NCBI RefSeq assembly: GCF_023898865.1
Contig: NZ_JAGSOV010000003.1
Coordinates: forward strand, 44,744-108,743
Direction of reading: 5' to 3'
Length of the DNA stretch: 64,000 nucleotides
Origin: Pseudonocardia humida
GTDB taxonomy: Bacteria > Actinomycetota > Actinomycetes > Mycobacteriales > Pseudonocardiaceae
Shown: piece after piece, positions 34,951 to 44,061 of the stretch
Layout: each line of letters starts with the position of its first letter
Numbering within the stretch: position 1 is the first letter of the stretch
The notes under the pieces: model-generated
What the model saw: only the letters and a program-made list of their open reading frames with translations
Databases searched by the model: none
Told to the model about the DNA's origin: nothing
Made by a program: the position numbers and the translations under genes

Positions 34951-37043
34951 CCCGCACCCCGACCGCCGCCGTCGGAGTCGCCGTCGACCACGTCGCGGGC
35001 CGCCTGCCGGCTGGCCTGGTAGCGCGACAGGGCGCTCGCCGCGCTCGCCGCCGGGACGGCGGGCGGCGCGGGCTGGGTCGTCGTCGGCTGGCGCAGCTCC
35101 GGCGTGAGGTGGGCCTGCGGGACGCGGCGGCGCAGGGTGAACGGCGCGGCCTCGCCCGCGGTCTCGCCGCGGTCGGGCGCGATGCCCTCGGCCTCGGCCG
35201 GGGTCGACTCGGCGGCGGGCTCGTCGCGCGGGGCCGGCACCACCCGCAGCTCGGCGGTCGGGCGCAGGGCGGCGTGGCCGTTGCCGTTGCCGTTGCCGAC
35301 CCCGTTCCCGTTGGCCGCGGCCGGGCGCGGGGACGGCGACGGCCGCGCGGGCAGCGGGGCCGCCGGGGCGTCCGAGCCGGTCTGGCCGTCGCCCCACCAA
35401 CCCGTCTGCTGGAACGGGTCGTCGTCGGTCCCGAGGACGCGGGCGGCGACCGTGGGGCTCTCCGCGCCCGGCACCGGCTGCTCCCGCGGCGGTTCGACCC
35501 GCGGTTCCACGCGGGGCTCGACCCGGGCGGCGGGCGCCGGGCGGGGGGCCGCCGGAGCGGGTGCCGGATCGGCCGTGGCCACCGGCACAGCGTGCAGGCG
35601 CGTGGTCTCGTCGGGGCCGCTGCCCGGGCCGCCGGCGACCGCGCTCAGGCCGCGCTGGGCCGGCGCGATCCGCCTGCGCACCCGCTCCGGGTCGGCCAGC
35701 CCGTTGACGGCGGGCGGCGCGACGACGGGGGGCGGCGCGGAGGGCGCCGAGGGGCGCCCGCTCGCCTCGAACAGCGAGGCGGGCAGCGAGATCGCCGCCG
35801 TGATGCCCGAGCCGGGGGTGGCGTAGAGGGTCACGCTGATGTCGTGGCGGGCGGCGAGGCGCGCCACGACGTGGAAGCCCAGCCGCTTGGAGACCGACAG
35901 GTCGATCTCCGGCGGGTCGGCCAGCAGCTGGTTGGTCGCCTCGAGCTGCTCGGAGGGCATGCCGACGCCCCAGTCCTCCACGGTCAGCAGCTGCGCGCCG
36001 GACCCGCGGGGGTCGGGGCGGGCGCGGATGGTCACCGAGCTGTCCGGCGGGGAGAACCGCACGGCGTTCTCGGTCAGCTCGGCCAGCAGGTGGGTGAGGT
36101 CGGTGACGGCGCTGCCGGTCACCGCGGGCTCGTCGCCGACCAGGAAGACCACGCGGTCGAGGTCCTCGGTCTCGGCGATGGCGGCGCGCACGACGTCGCG
36201 CAGGGGGATCGGCTCGCTCCAGACGCGGGCGGGCTGCTCACCGGAGAGCACCAGCAGGCTCTCGGCGTTGCGCCGCACCCGGGTGGCCAGGTGGTCGAGC
36301 TTGAACAGCTCGGCCAGCGCGTCGGGGTCCTGCTCGGACTCCTCGAGCTGGTTGATGATGTCCAGCTGCCGGTAGACCATGCCCTGATTGCGGCGGGCCA
36401 GGTTGACCAGCATGTCCGAGGCGAACTGGCGGCGGCCGATCTCGGCCTCGGCCAGCCGCTGCTGCAGGGCTTCCTTCTGCTGCTGGGACTCCTCGGTGAT
36501 CCGCCAGAACAGCATCATGCCCACGCAGGCCAGCAGCACGGCGACGCCGTGGATCAGCGACCACATCCACGGGTTGGTCTGCCCGGCCAGGTGGGAGAAG
36601 ATCAGGCTCTGGGTGAAGATCGACCCCAGCCCGTGGCTGAGGATCGTGAACAGGATGTTGAACAGGAACGGCGCCCAGTCCTGGTAGAGCGCGATGAAGC
36701 CGATGATGATGAAGAAGTGGAAGTGCGCCTCGATGCTGCCCTTGGTGATCACCACCAGGGCGGCCGAGCTGTAGGACAGCCCGGCGGTCACCACGACCGA
36801 GGCCGTGCGCCGGTACTTCCCGATGAACCGGCCGACGACCAGGCACAGCAGCGGGACCGAGAGGGCGCCCACGAGGGTCAGCAGACCGCCCTGCATCACC
36901 AGGTCGAAGAGCGCCAGTCCGGGGATGTGCAGCGCCAGCACCCACAGCAGCAGGCGGTGGCGCCGCTGCCAGTCCTCTTCGTCGAGGGTGTAGCCACGGG
37001 GGAGCTGAGCGAGCAGTGCCTGCCACATCGTGCTCTGCACCAT
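34944..37043 (-). CDS. cvnA: Conservon sensor kinase CvnA (DHL-box histidine kinase-like)
   Basis: A 699-aa membrane kinase-like protein. Five to six helices lie in residues 25-175, followed by a short coiled coil (EESQQQKEALQQRLAEAEI). The H-like box is FKLDHLATRVRRNAES (His near 250). HATPase_c covers about 320-425 (LLAELTENAVRFSPP, EDWGVGMP, LGFHVVARLAARH). The last 270 residues are Pro/Ala-rich and disordered. ATG 37043 follows GAGAGAGAA. The cytochrome P450 (CvnE) of some conservons is not present. Confidence 0.92.
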   Translation of the reverse strand: MVQSTMWQALLAQLPRGYTLDEEDWQRRHRLLLWVLALHIPGLALFDLVMQGGLLTLVGALSVPLLCLVVGRFIGKYRRTASVVVTAGLSYSSAALVVITKGSIEAHFHFFIIIGFIALYQDWAPFLFNILFTILSHGLGSIFTQSLIFSHLAGQTNPWMWSLIHGVAVLLACVGMMLFWRITEESQQQKEALQQRLAEAEIGRRQFASDMLVNLARRNQGMVYRQLDIINQLEESEQDPDALAELFKLDHLATRVRRNAESLLVLSGEQPARVWSEPIPLRDVVRAAIAETEDLDRVVFLVGDEPAVTGSAVTDLTHLLAELTENAVRFSPPDSSVTIRARPDPRGSGAQLLTVEDWGVGMPSEQLEATNQLLADPPEIDLSVSKRLGFHVVARLAARHDISVTLYATPGSGITAAISLPASLFEASGRPSAPSAPPPVVAPPAVNGLADPERVRRRIAPAQRGLSAVAGGPGSGPDETTRLHAVPVATADPAPAPAAPRPAPAARVEPRVEPRVEPPREQPVPGAESPTVAARVLGTDDDPFQQTGWWGDGQTGSDAPAAPLPARPSPSPRPAAANGNGVGNGNGNGHAALRPTAELRVVPAPRDEPAAESTPAEAEGIAPDRGETAGEAAPFTLRRRVPQAHLTPELRQPTTTQPAPPAVPAASAASALSRYQASRQAARDVVDGDSDGGGRGAGW

Positions 37044-37403
37044 TTCTCTCTCGCCTGCGCCCGGTCGCCCTGCGCCTGGGGAGCTGCGCAGTGGTCTGCG
37101 CTGAGGACGAACGGCGGTACGCGATACGACTGAACGGGGGAGCGGCTCGAGGCGTGCCAAGCCGGATGAAGTACAGCCCCGGGTGACCCGCGCTGTCCAG
37201 TCCAGCTGACGCAAAGTCGCAGCCCCACCACAGGATTCGCCGGATCGGCCCAACCACCCGGGCAGGCGGATCACGCGAACGGCGCAGTAACGTTAGCTCC
37301 ATGTAGCTCTCGTGGGACACCGCGTGAGACCGTCTGATCAGGGCGGACGCCGCATCGGCGCGGCGCGGTGGCCGCACGTCCCCGGTCCCGCATCGCGGAT
37401 GGA
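37044..37403. promoter_or_regulatory. Promoter region of the cvn operon, no gene seen
   Basis: This 360-bp gap lies between the actP stop and cvnA start, both on the minus strand. A short AT-richer island near 37288-37312 holds AACGTT and a TAGCTC direct repeat and is the best place for a promoter. The rest is GC-rich without convincing coding potential. Confidence 0.35.
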
Positions 37404-39092
37404 TCAGTGCGCCCGACGCGCCGGTCGCCCGTCGGGCCGTTCGGCCCCGGCGCCGGTGAGCGCCCGCACCTCCATCATCGCGGCGCGCCGCCGGCCGCCG
37501 GGCTCCGCCGGGCCGAACAGCGTGCCCGCCGCGCCGAGCAGGAACGACAGCGGGATCGAGACCAGCCCGGGGTTCGCCAGCGGGAAGACGTCGAAGTCCG
37601 CGCCCTTGATCATCGACGTGGGCTGCCCGGAGACCGCGGGCGAGAGCACGATCAGCGCCACGCACGAGATCAGCCCGCCGTAGATGCTCCACAGCGCCCC
37701 GGTCGTGGTGAACCGCTTCCAGAACAGCGAGTAGACCAGCGTCGGCAGGTTCGCCGACGCGGCCACCGCGAAGGCCAGCCCGACCAGGAAGGCCACGTTC
37801 TGGTTGCGGGCCAGGATCCCGGCCGCGACCGCGACGATCCCCACCACGAGCGCGGTGGTCCGGGCGACCTGGACCTCGGAGTCGGGCGAGGCCGCGCCGC
37901 GGCGCAGCACGTTGGCGTAGACGTCGTGGGCGAACGACGCCGACGCGGTGATCGTCAGCCCGGCCACCACGGCCAGGATCGTGGCGAACGCGACGGCCGC
38001 GATCAGCCCCAGCATCAGCTCCCCGCCGAGCTGGTGGGCCAGCAGCGGGACCGCCGAGTTGCTGCCGCCCGGCGCGTCGATGATGCGTTGGACCCCGCCG
38101 GGCACCAGCGCCGCCGCGCCGTAGCCCAGGACCAGGGTGAACAGGTAGAACACACCGATCAACCAGATCGCCCAGACCACCGAGCGGCGGGCCTCGCGGG
38201 CGTTGGGCACGGTGTAGAACCGCATCAGGATGTGCGGCAGCCCGGCGGTGCCCAGCACCAGGGCGAGGCCCAGCGACAGGAAGTCGACCTTCGACAGGGT
38301 GTCCTCGCCGTACTGCAGGCCGGGCACGAGCAGCCGCTCCCCCAGCGCCACCGCCTCGGTGGCGCCGGGGCGCAGCACCTCGGGGTTGCGCTGCACCGCC
38401 CGCTCCAGCAGGGCGGACAGGTTGAACCCGAAGTAGCCCAGCACCCAGGTGGTCAGCACGCCCGCGCCCACCAGCAGCAGCACCGCCTTGATGATCTGCA
38501 CCCAGGTGGTGCCCTTCATGCCGCCCACCAGCACGTACACGATCATGACGAGGCCGACCGCGGCGATGGCCACGCTCTGCCCGATCGGGTCGTCGTTGGG
38601 GATCTGCAGCAGCAGCGCCACCAGCGCCCCGGCCCCGGCCATCTGGGCCAGCAGGTAGAAGAACGACACCACCAGCGTCGAGGTCGCCGCGGCCGCCCGC
38701 ACCGGGCGCCGGCGCATCCGGAACGCCAGCACGTCGCCCATCGTGAACTTGCCGGTGTTGCGCAACAGCTCGGCCACCAGCAGCAGGGCCACCAGCCAGG
38801 CGACCAGGAAACCCACCGAGTAGAGGAACCCGTCGTAGCCGTTGACCGCGATCGCTCCCGCGATACCCAGGAACGACGCCGCGGACAGGTAGTCCCCGGC
38901 GATCGCCACGCCGTTCTGCGGACCGGTGAAGCCGCGGCCTGCGGCGTAGTAGTCCGACGCGGTCTTGTTGTTCCGGCTGACCCGGAACACCACGACCAGC
39001 GTGACGAGCACGAAGACGCCGAAGACGGCGATGTTGAGGAACGGGCTGCCGACCCCGGCGGGGGCCGGGGCCGGGACCGGAACGGGCTGCAT
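37404..39092 (-). CDS. actP: Cation/acetate symporter ActP
   Basis: A 562-aa SSS-family sodium-coupled monocarboxylate carrier with about 13 helices. SDYYAAGRGFTGPQNGVAIAGDYLSAASFLGIAG, GTAGLPHILMRFYTVP and ASANLPTLVYSLFWKRF are ActP hallmarks. Unlike typical actP loci there is no DUF485 gene next to it. A second SSS symporter is encoded at 11.8-13.5 kb. A 15-bp palindrome lies 45 bp upstream. Confidence 0.93.
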   Translation of the reverse strand: MQPVPVPAPAPAGVGSPFLNIAVFGVFVLVTLVVVFRVSRNNKTASDYYAAGRGFTGPQNGVAIAGDYLSAASFLGIAGAIAVNGYDGFLYSVGFLVAWLVALLLVAELLRNTGKFTMGDVLAFRMRRRPVRAAAATSTLVVSFFYLLAQMAGAGALVALLLQIPNDDPIGQSVAIAAVGLVMIVYVLVGGMKGTTWVQIIKAVLLLVGAGVLTTWVLGYFGFNLSALLERAVQRNPEVLRPGATEAVALGERLLVPGLQYGEDTLSKVDFLSLGLALVLGTAGLPHILMRFYTVPNAREARRSVVWAIWLIGVFYLFTLVLGYGAAALVPGGVQRIIDAPGGSNSAVPLLAHQLGGELMLGLIAAVAFATILAVVAGLTITASASFAHDVYANVLRRGAASPDSEVQVARTTALVVGIVAVAAGILARNQNVAFLVGLAFAVAASANLPTLVYSLFWKRFTTTGALWSIYGGLISCVALIVLSPAVSGQPTSMIKGADFDVFPLANPGLVSIPLSFLLGAAGTLFGPAEPGGRRRAAMMEVRALTGAGAERPDGRPARRAH

Positions 39093-39136
39093 CGCTCACC
39101 TGTCGCTGACTCGGAGTTGTCGCGACGGTACTGCAC

Positions 39137-39151
39137 GTGACCATGCGTCAC
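39137..39151. promoter_or_regulatory. Palindrome GTGAC-N5-GTCAC upstream of actP
   Basis: Perfect 5-bp arms with 5-nt spacer, 45-59 bp before the actP ATG. It resembles a Crp/GlxR site but has one extra base between GTGA and TCAC, so the protein bound, if any, is uncertain. Confidence 0.3.
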
Positions 39152-39237
39152 TCCGCCCCCCGGCTCACCGGACGACACGCCGTGCGGGGGTATCGGGAGG
39201 ACCAGCCGGCGTCACAGCCCGCACACGTGGGCGGCGT

Positions 39238-40110
39238 TCAGCCGCCGGCGGCCCCGGCCGGGTGCCGGCGCCGACCGGGCCGGTCGTCGGCGGGCCGCTC
39301 GGTATCGCCGGGCTCGCCGTCGGTCCGCATGCCGTCCGCGAGCGCGTCGGCGAGCCGGGTGAGCTCGGTGCGCACGTCCTGCTGGACCGTGGCGAGCCGG
39401 GCCACGTCCTGCTGGGCCTGCTCGCGCAAGCGCTGGGCGTCCTGCGCGGCGCGCAGGCGCACCGTCTCGGCAGCCGACTCGGCCTGCTTGCGCAGCTCGT
39501 CGGCGGCGCGGCGGGCGGCGGAATGCAGCGACTCGGCCTCGCCGCGGGCCGCGGCCGACTGCTCGGCGATCTGCCGCTCGCGCTCCTGCAGCTCGGCCGA
39601 GCGCCGGCTCACCTGCTCGTCGAGCCGGGTCGAGCGCTGGACGAGCGACTGCTCGGCCTCGTGGCGGTGCTTCTCGGCCTGCGCCCTGGCCTGCTCGACG
39701 ACGGTGGCGGCCTCCCTGGCCGCCGCGGCGCGCAGGTCGGCGGCCTCCTGCTCGGCCAGGCGCAGCAGCTTCTCGGCGCGGAACCCGACGCTCTCCTCCG
39801 CGCCCCCGTCACCCTGGCGCCGGGACTGCAGCGCGCGGAACTCGCTCTCGGCGGCCGCGGCGTGCTGCTCGGCGGTCTGCCGACGGCGGTCGGCCTCGGC
39901 GGCCCAGCGGCGCAGCGCCGAGTTCTCCTCGGCGAGCCGGGCCAGGTGGGTGTCGACCTGGGCGCGGTCGTACCCGCGCAGCACGGTGTCGAAGCGCCGG
40001 CCGTCGGGGCGGGGCGCGGCACCGGACGGGGTGGCCGGCGCGGCCGGGGAGCTCGGGGAGGACTGGCCAGGAGCGGCCGCGGGCTCCGCGGGCCGGTCGG
40101 ATTCAGCCAC
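39238..40110 (-). CDS. DivIVA/Scy-like coiled-coil protein
   Basis: A 290-aa protein with a disordered Ala/Pro N-terminus and then a DivIVA-type start (FDTVLRGYDRAQVDTHLARLAEEN, about 43-66). A long Ala/Glu/Gln/Arg coiled coil runs to about 265. Such proteins (Wag31, FilP, Scy-type or annotated cellulose-binding) organise polar growth or cytoskeleton in actinomycetes. GTG 40110 is chosen for AGGA 7 nt upstream; GTG 40137 is an alternative. Located between actP and a large sensor kinase. Confidence 0.8.
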   Translation of the reverse strand: MAESDRPAEPAAAPGQSSPSSPAAPATPSGAAPRPDGRRFDTVLRGYDRAQVDTHLARLAEENSALRRWAAEADRRRQTAEQHAAAAESEFRALQSRRQGDGGAEESVGFRAEKLLRLAEQEAADLRAAAAREAATVVEQARAQAEKHRHEAEQSLVQRSTRLDEQVSRRSAELQERERQIAEQSAAARGEAESLHSAARRAADELRKQAESAAETVRLRAAQDAQRLREQAQQDVARLATVQQDVRTELTRLADALADGMRTDGEPGDTERPADDRPGRRRHPAGAAGG

Positions 40111-40324
40111 GCGCAGATCCTGCCGACGAACGATCACACTGTCATGGACCGTTCGGGTGCGTCAGCCCGGGCGATCTGGTGAGCGGTACGACGTTCGGGT
40201 CAGCCCTACCCGGAGCTGCTGCGCCGAGTAGTCGGGCCGCAGCGGGGCGCGAACGGACCATTGGCCCGCGGGGGAAGGGGCGGGGTGCCCGCGGCACCCG
40301 CCCCTTCGTCCGCGCTGCGCGCCC

Positions 40325-43300
40325 CTACTCCTCGGGCGGCGCCGCGGGCTGCTCGCCCTCCGCGGAGCGCTCGCGGCTCTCCCGGCCCGACCGGACCCCG
40401 CGCTGGTAGCTGGCCAGCCGGCCGCGGACCGCTTCGGCGTCGCGCCGCTGCGCCACCGGGGCCGTGGTGTCGGTGGTCGCCGCACTGCCGGGCACCAGCC
40501 GGGCCAGCGGCGTGCGCCGGGGCAGCCCGGCCGCCGTCACCTCGGGCGGCGCGCTCTGCCCGCGTACCGCCTCCGCCGCCCGCCAGCCCTGGTCCGCCGC
40601 GGTGGCGAAGTCGGACTCGCGCTGCTCATCGGGCCTGCGCTGGTCTCCGGGCCTGCGCTGGTCGTCGGGCCTGCTCTGCTCCTCCGGCCAGCGCTGCTCG
40701 GGCAGCCCCGGCTCCCGCGGCGGCCAGGTCGGCGGCTGCTGCCGGCCGGGGTAGCCCCACGACGGGTCCGACCCGCCGGGTCCGGACCCGTGGGGCGCGG
40801 GGGACGGCGGGCGGGGCGGCGGTGCCGCACCGCCGCGGCGCTCCGGGAGGGCGTCGCCCGGGCGCGACCCGCGACCGCCGGGCTCCCCCGCTTCCGGCCA
40901 GGACCTGCCCTGGGCCATCGCGGGCGCGGGCCGGGGCGCGGGCTGCTCCCAGACCCCGCCCGACCGGCTGCCCGCGGTGTCGCCGACGGGCTCGCGGCTG
41001 TGCTCGGTCCGGTCGCGACCGGGCTCCTCCCACAGCGGCGCCGCGCGGCCGGCCGGCTCCGCCGAGGCGGCCGCCGCCGCGGCGCGCTCGACGGCCGGCG
41101 GGACGACCCGGAACCACCCCGACGGGACGTCGACGGAGGCCTGCGGCGTCGGCAGCGGGCTGGGCTGCGGGCTGGGCGGCGCGGTCAGCGGGGCGCTCGC
41201 CTGCGGGTCCGGCTGCGCGAACGGATCCCGCGGGCGCTCGGCCGCGAACGGGTCGGGCAGCGGGGCGGGCGGGGTCTGCGCCGCGAACAGCGTGGCCGAG
41301 TCGCTCTGCGAGGGCGGCAGGTCCACCGCCACGGCCTCCACCACCGGGCGTTCGACCGGGGACGGCCGCTCCGGGCGCGGAGCGGGCACGCCCGGCGCCT
41401 GCGGGACGGACTCGACCTGCGGCGCCGTGCGCTGCGCCGGCGCGGGCCGGGGCCGGGACTCCGGCTCGGTGAACGCGTCGCGGAACGGCTCGGGCGCCTC
41501 GTTGCGGGCGGCCGCCGGACGCGGCGAGCGCACCGGCAGCGCACCGCCCAGCGGCCCGGTCGGCTGCGTCGGCGCCGCGGGGTGCGACTGGCCCGGTCGG
41601 ACGCCGGCACCGCCCGTCCCGGAGCCCGCGCCCCCGTTGCGCCCGGGGCCCTGGCCCGCGCCGCCGCGCGGGAACTGCCCGTCGTCGCGCTGGCCGCCGA
41701 TCCGCTGCGGCAGCGACGGCGGGGCGGGCTGCGGCGCGGCGCCGTGGCGCTCGGCGATGTGCTGGCGCGGCAGCCACACCCGCGCGGTGAGCCCGGAGCC
41801 CGCCTTGGCCGACCCGCGCTCGGCCGGGTTGCCGCCGCCGACCGACGAGCCGGCGAACAGCCCCACGTCGATGCCGTGCCGGGCGGCCAGCCTGCCGACC
41901 ACGAACAGGCCCATCCGCCGCGACGCCTCGACCGTGGCGTCGGAGGACTTGCGCAGCTGGTCGTTGAGCTGGGCCAGCTCCGCGGGGGACATGCCCACGC
42001 CCTCGTCGGTGATCTCCACGAGAAGGGCGCCGTCGGCGGTGCGGCTGCTGGTCATCACGACGCGGGACTCGGGCGGGGAGAAGTTGGTGGCGTTCTCCAG
42101 CAGCTCGGCCAGCAGGTGCTGCAGGTCGTTGCTGACCCGGCCGGTGATGGCCAGGTCGGGCGTGGACTGCACGACCACCCGCCGGTACTGCTCCACCTCC
42201 GACACCGCGGCCTGCAGCACCTCGATCGCCGGCACCGGCCGGGCGGACCGCTGCCCCAGGTCGGTGCCCGCGAGGACCAGCAGGTTCTCGCTGTTGCGCC
42301 GCATGCGGGTGGCCAGGTGGTCGAGGCGGAAGAGGTTGGACAGCTGGTCGGGGTCCTCCTCGCCGGCCTCCAGCTCCTCGATGAGCTTGAGCTGGCGGTC
42401 GACCAGCGTCTGCGAGCGCCGCGACAGGTTCACGAACATCGCGTTGACGTTGGACTGCAGGGTGGCCTGCTCGGCGGCGAGCCGGACCGCCTGGGCGTGC
42501 ACGGCGTCGAACGCCCTGGCGACCTGGCCGATCTCCTCGCGGGTGTCCACCGCCACCGGGACGATGTCGGTGTCGGGCACCGAGCCCTGGCGCATCCGGG
42601 CGACCGCGTCGGGCAGCCGGGCGTCGGCGACCTCGAGCGCGCCGCGGCGCAGGGTGCGCAGCGAGCGGATCATCTGCCGGGCGATGAGGCCGACGACCGT
42701 GGCCCCGATCAGCAGGGCGAGCACCAGCACCACGGCGTTGATGCCGGCGAAGGTGACCGCGGACTGCCGGGCGGCGGCCGCGGTGCCGGTCAGCTCGTTG
42801 CGCACGCCGTCGTCGGCCTGGTCGAGCTCGCCGAGGAAGGCGTCGTAGAGCGCCGCGGAGGACCGGTCGTCGAAGCCGTCGGGACCGCGCTGGATCGACC
42901 CGGCGAGCACCCCGTTGAGCAGCCCGACGCGGTCGTTGTTGGTCGGGCCGGCGATGAGCCCCGCGTAGCGGACGCGCTGGCCGGCGTCGAGCGCGCCGCG
43001 GAACTCGTTGAGCCCCTGCTGCAACCGCGCCTGGCTGGACTGCAGCTCCACCAGGTCCGGCGGGGCCGGCTGGGGGCTGCGCGCGACCACGTTCATCAGC
43101 GACTCCTGCAGCGACGCCTCGTTGCGGGCGAGCGTGAGCCCGGTGAGCGCGTTGGCCAGGCCGCTGGCACCGGCCGTGTTCACGCCGCGCAGGAGCGCGT
43201 TGTCGAGCTGCACGATCTGGCCGATCAGATCGCCGTAGCGCGAGATGACCGCGGAGGGAGGGGCGTTGGAGGTGGTGACCAGGGTGCGCAGGCCGGGCAG

Positions 43301-43717
43301 CCGGGCCAGGGCCTGGTCGGCCTGGCGGTGCGCGCCCACCAGCCCGGCGTCGTCGGCGTAGAGGCCCTCCACCGCGGGCCGCACGGCCGCGCCCGCCTGG
43401 TCGGTGGCCTGGCCTGCGGACTCGAACGCACCGACGTCCTCGGTGCGGTTGCTGGTCACGTACTCCGTGGCGCGCAGGCGCTCCTGCTGCAGCAGCGCGA
43501 CGAGGTCGGAGACCTCGCCCTGCGCGGCGATGAAGCGCGAGACCCGGTCCAGCTCGTCGGCCTGCGAGACCTGGTCGACGATCCGCAGACCGCCCAGCAC
43601 GACCGCCAGCACCGCGGGCACCGCGAGCACGATGGCGAGCTTGGTGCGCAGACTCCAGTTGCGGGGGGCGATCCTGTCCGGACGCCCGCCGGGCGACGGG
43701 CGCTGATCCTTCCTCAC
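40325..43717 (-). CDS. NIT-domain, HAMP, DHL-box sensor histidine kinase with long disordered tail
   Basis: A 1130-aa membrane sensor kinase related to CvnA. TM1 is near residue 28-48; an extracellular nitrate/nitrite-sensing (NIT)-type helical domain runs to about 310; TM2 is near 320-342. HAMP follows (LRRGALEVADARLPDAV ... VDTREEIGQVARAF). The H-like box is FRLDHLATRMRRNSEN (His about 466). HATPase_c is about 530-655 (LLAELLENATNFSPP, DEGVGMSP). The final 470 residues are Pro/Arg/Gln-rich with RRPDEQ-type repeats. GTG 43717 has GAGG 5 nt upstream. No cvnBCD genes follow, so it is an orphan. Confidence 0.9.
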   Translation of the reverse strand: MRKDQRPSPGGRPDRIAPRNWSLRTKLAIVLAVPAVLAVVLGGLRIVDQVSQADELDRVSRFIAAQGEVSDLVALLQQERLRATEYVTSNRTEDVGAFESAGQATDQAGAAVRPAVEGLYADDAGLVGAHRQADQALARLPGLRTLVTTSNAPPSAVISRYGDLIGQIVQLDNALLRGVNTAGASGLANALTGLTLARNEASLQESLMNVVARSPQPAPPDLVELQSSQARLQQGLNEFRGALDAGQRVRYAGLIAGPTNNDRVGLLNGVLAGSIQRGPDGFDDRSSAALYDAFLGELDQADDGVRNELTGTAAAARQSAVTFAGINAVVLVLALLIGATVVGLIARQMIRSLRTLRRGALEVADARLPDAVARMRQGSVPDTDIVPVAVDTREEIGQVARAFDAVHAQAVRLAAEQATLQSNVNAMFVNLSRRSQTLVDRQLKLIEELEAGEEDPDQLSNLFRLDHLATRMRRNSENLLVLAGTDLGQRSARPVPAIEVLQAAVSEVEQYRRVVVQSTPDLAITGRVSNDLQHLLAELLENATNFSPPESRVVMTSSRTADGALLVEITDEGVGMSPAELAQLNDQLRKSSDATVEASRRMGLFVVGRLAARHGIDVGLFAGSSVGGGNPAERGSAKAGSGLTARVWLPRQHIAERHGAAPQPAPPSLPQRIGGQRDDGQFPRGGAGQGPGRNGGAGSGTGGAGVRPGQSHPAAPTQPTGPLGGALPVRSPRPAAARNEAPEPFRDAFTEPESRPRPAPAQRTAPQVESVPQAPGVPAPRPERPSPVERPVVEAVAVDLPPSQSDSATLFAAQTPPAPLPDPFAAERPRDPFAQPDPQASAPLTAPPSPQPSPLPTPQASVDVPSGWFRVVPPAVERAAAAAASAEPAGRAAPLWEEPGRDRTEHSREPVGDTAGSRSGGVWEQPAPRPAPAMAQGRSWPEAGEPGGRGSRPGDALPERRGGAAPPPRPPSPAPHGSGPGGSDPSWGYPGRQQPPTWPPREPGLPEQRWPEEQSRPDDQRRPGDQRRPDEQRESDFATAADQGWRAAEAVRGQSAPPEVTAAGLPRRTPLARLVPGSAATTDTTAPVAQRRDAEAVRGRLASYQRGVRSGRESRERSAEGEQPAAPPEE
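40622..40690 (-). repeat. Coding repeats (RRPGDQ units) in kinase tail
   Basis: Three to four near-identical 18-nt units (gggcctgcgctggtc type) encode RPDDQR/RPGDQR/RPDEQR in the disordered tail of the NIT-domain kinase. Confidence 0.6.
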
Positions 43718-44061
43718 GTCGACCTCTTCCAAGCTCGGTGAAGCTCGATGCGGCGGCCACCGCAGCGACCGGTCGAGTCCGGATCGGACCTGCTCAGCGG
43801 GCCCGTTCGTACCGTCGTCGGGGCAATCCGGCCGTTGGCGCCCGGAGTGTAGACCCGGGGAGTGACCCCCTTTCACCCGGTTGCTGGCGCCCGGGCACAA
43901 TCGTTACGTTGTGTGCCCAGCGGCGGAAACCGATACGTCGAACGGCGCAACGACGGCTGTGGAGCGCTCAATCGGTGAACGTCGAGTTGACACTCCGCTG
44001 AGACCCGAAGATGCTGACGCGTCCCTCCCCCCGATGATCATTTATGGAAACGAGAGGTGTC
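43718..44061. promoter_or_regulatory. Divergent promoter region between orphan kinase and Liv-type operon
   Basis: No gene is seen in these 344 bp. The notable element is the CACAA/TTGTG palindrome listed separately. Base composition falls towards the binding-protein start, consistent with a promoter there. Confidence 0.4.
43896..43913. promoter_or_regulatory. Candidate operator CACAA-N8-TTGTG
   Basis: CACAA and TTGTG flank tcgttacg, with extra GGG/CCC outside, giving an 18-bp palindrome about 150 bp upstream of the binding-protein start. It lies between two divergent transcripts and could serve either. Confidence 0.35.

Noticed and set aside
37044..37403. Extended N-terminus of CvnA from upstream in-frame codons (to 37274)
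   Set aside because: The extra residues are Arg/Ser-rich without similarity, and ATG 37043 has a fitting ribosome-binding site just before the conserved region.
36238..39144. 968-codon minus-strand frame spanning cvnA and actP in another frame
   Set aside because: Out of frame with both conserved genes, with no domains; frame shadow.
39137..39151. Canonical Crp/GlxR binding site upstream of actP
   Set aside because: Spacing between GTGA and TCAC is 7 instead of 6, so I kept it only as an unassigned palindrome.
40790..43741. 983-codon plus-strand frame opposite the NIT-domain kinase
   Set aside because: Antisense to a kinase with all motifs in order; no start context or known domain.
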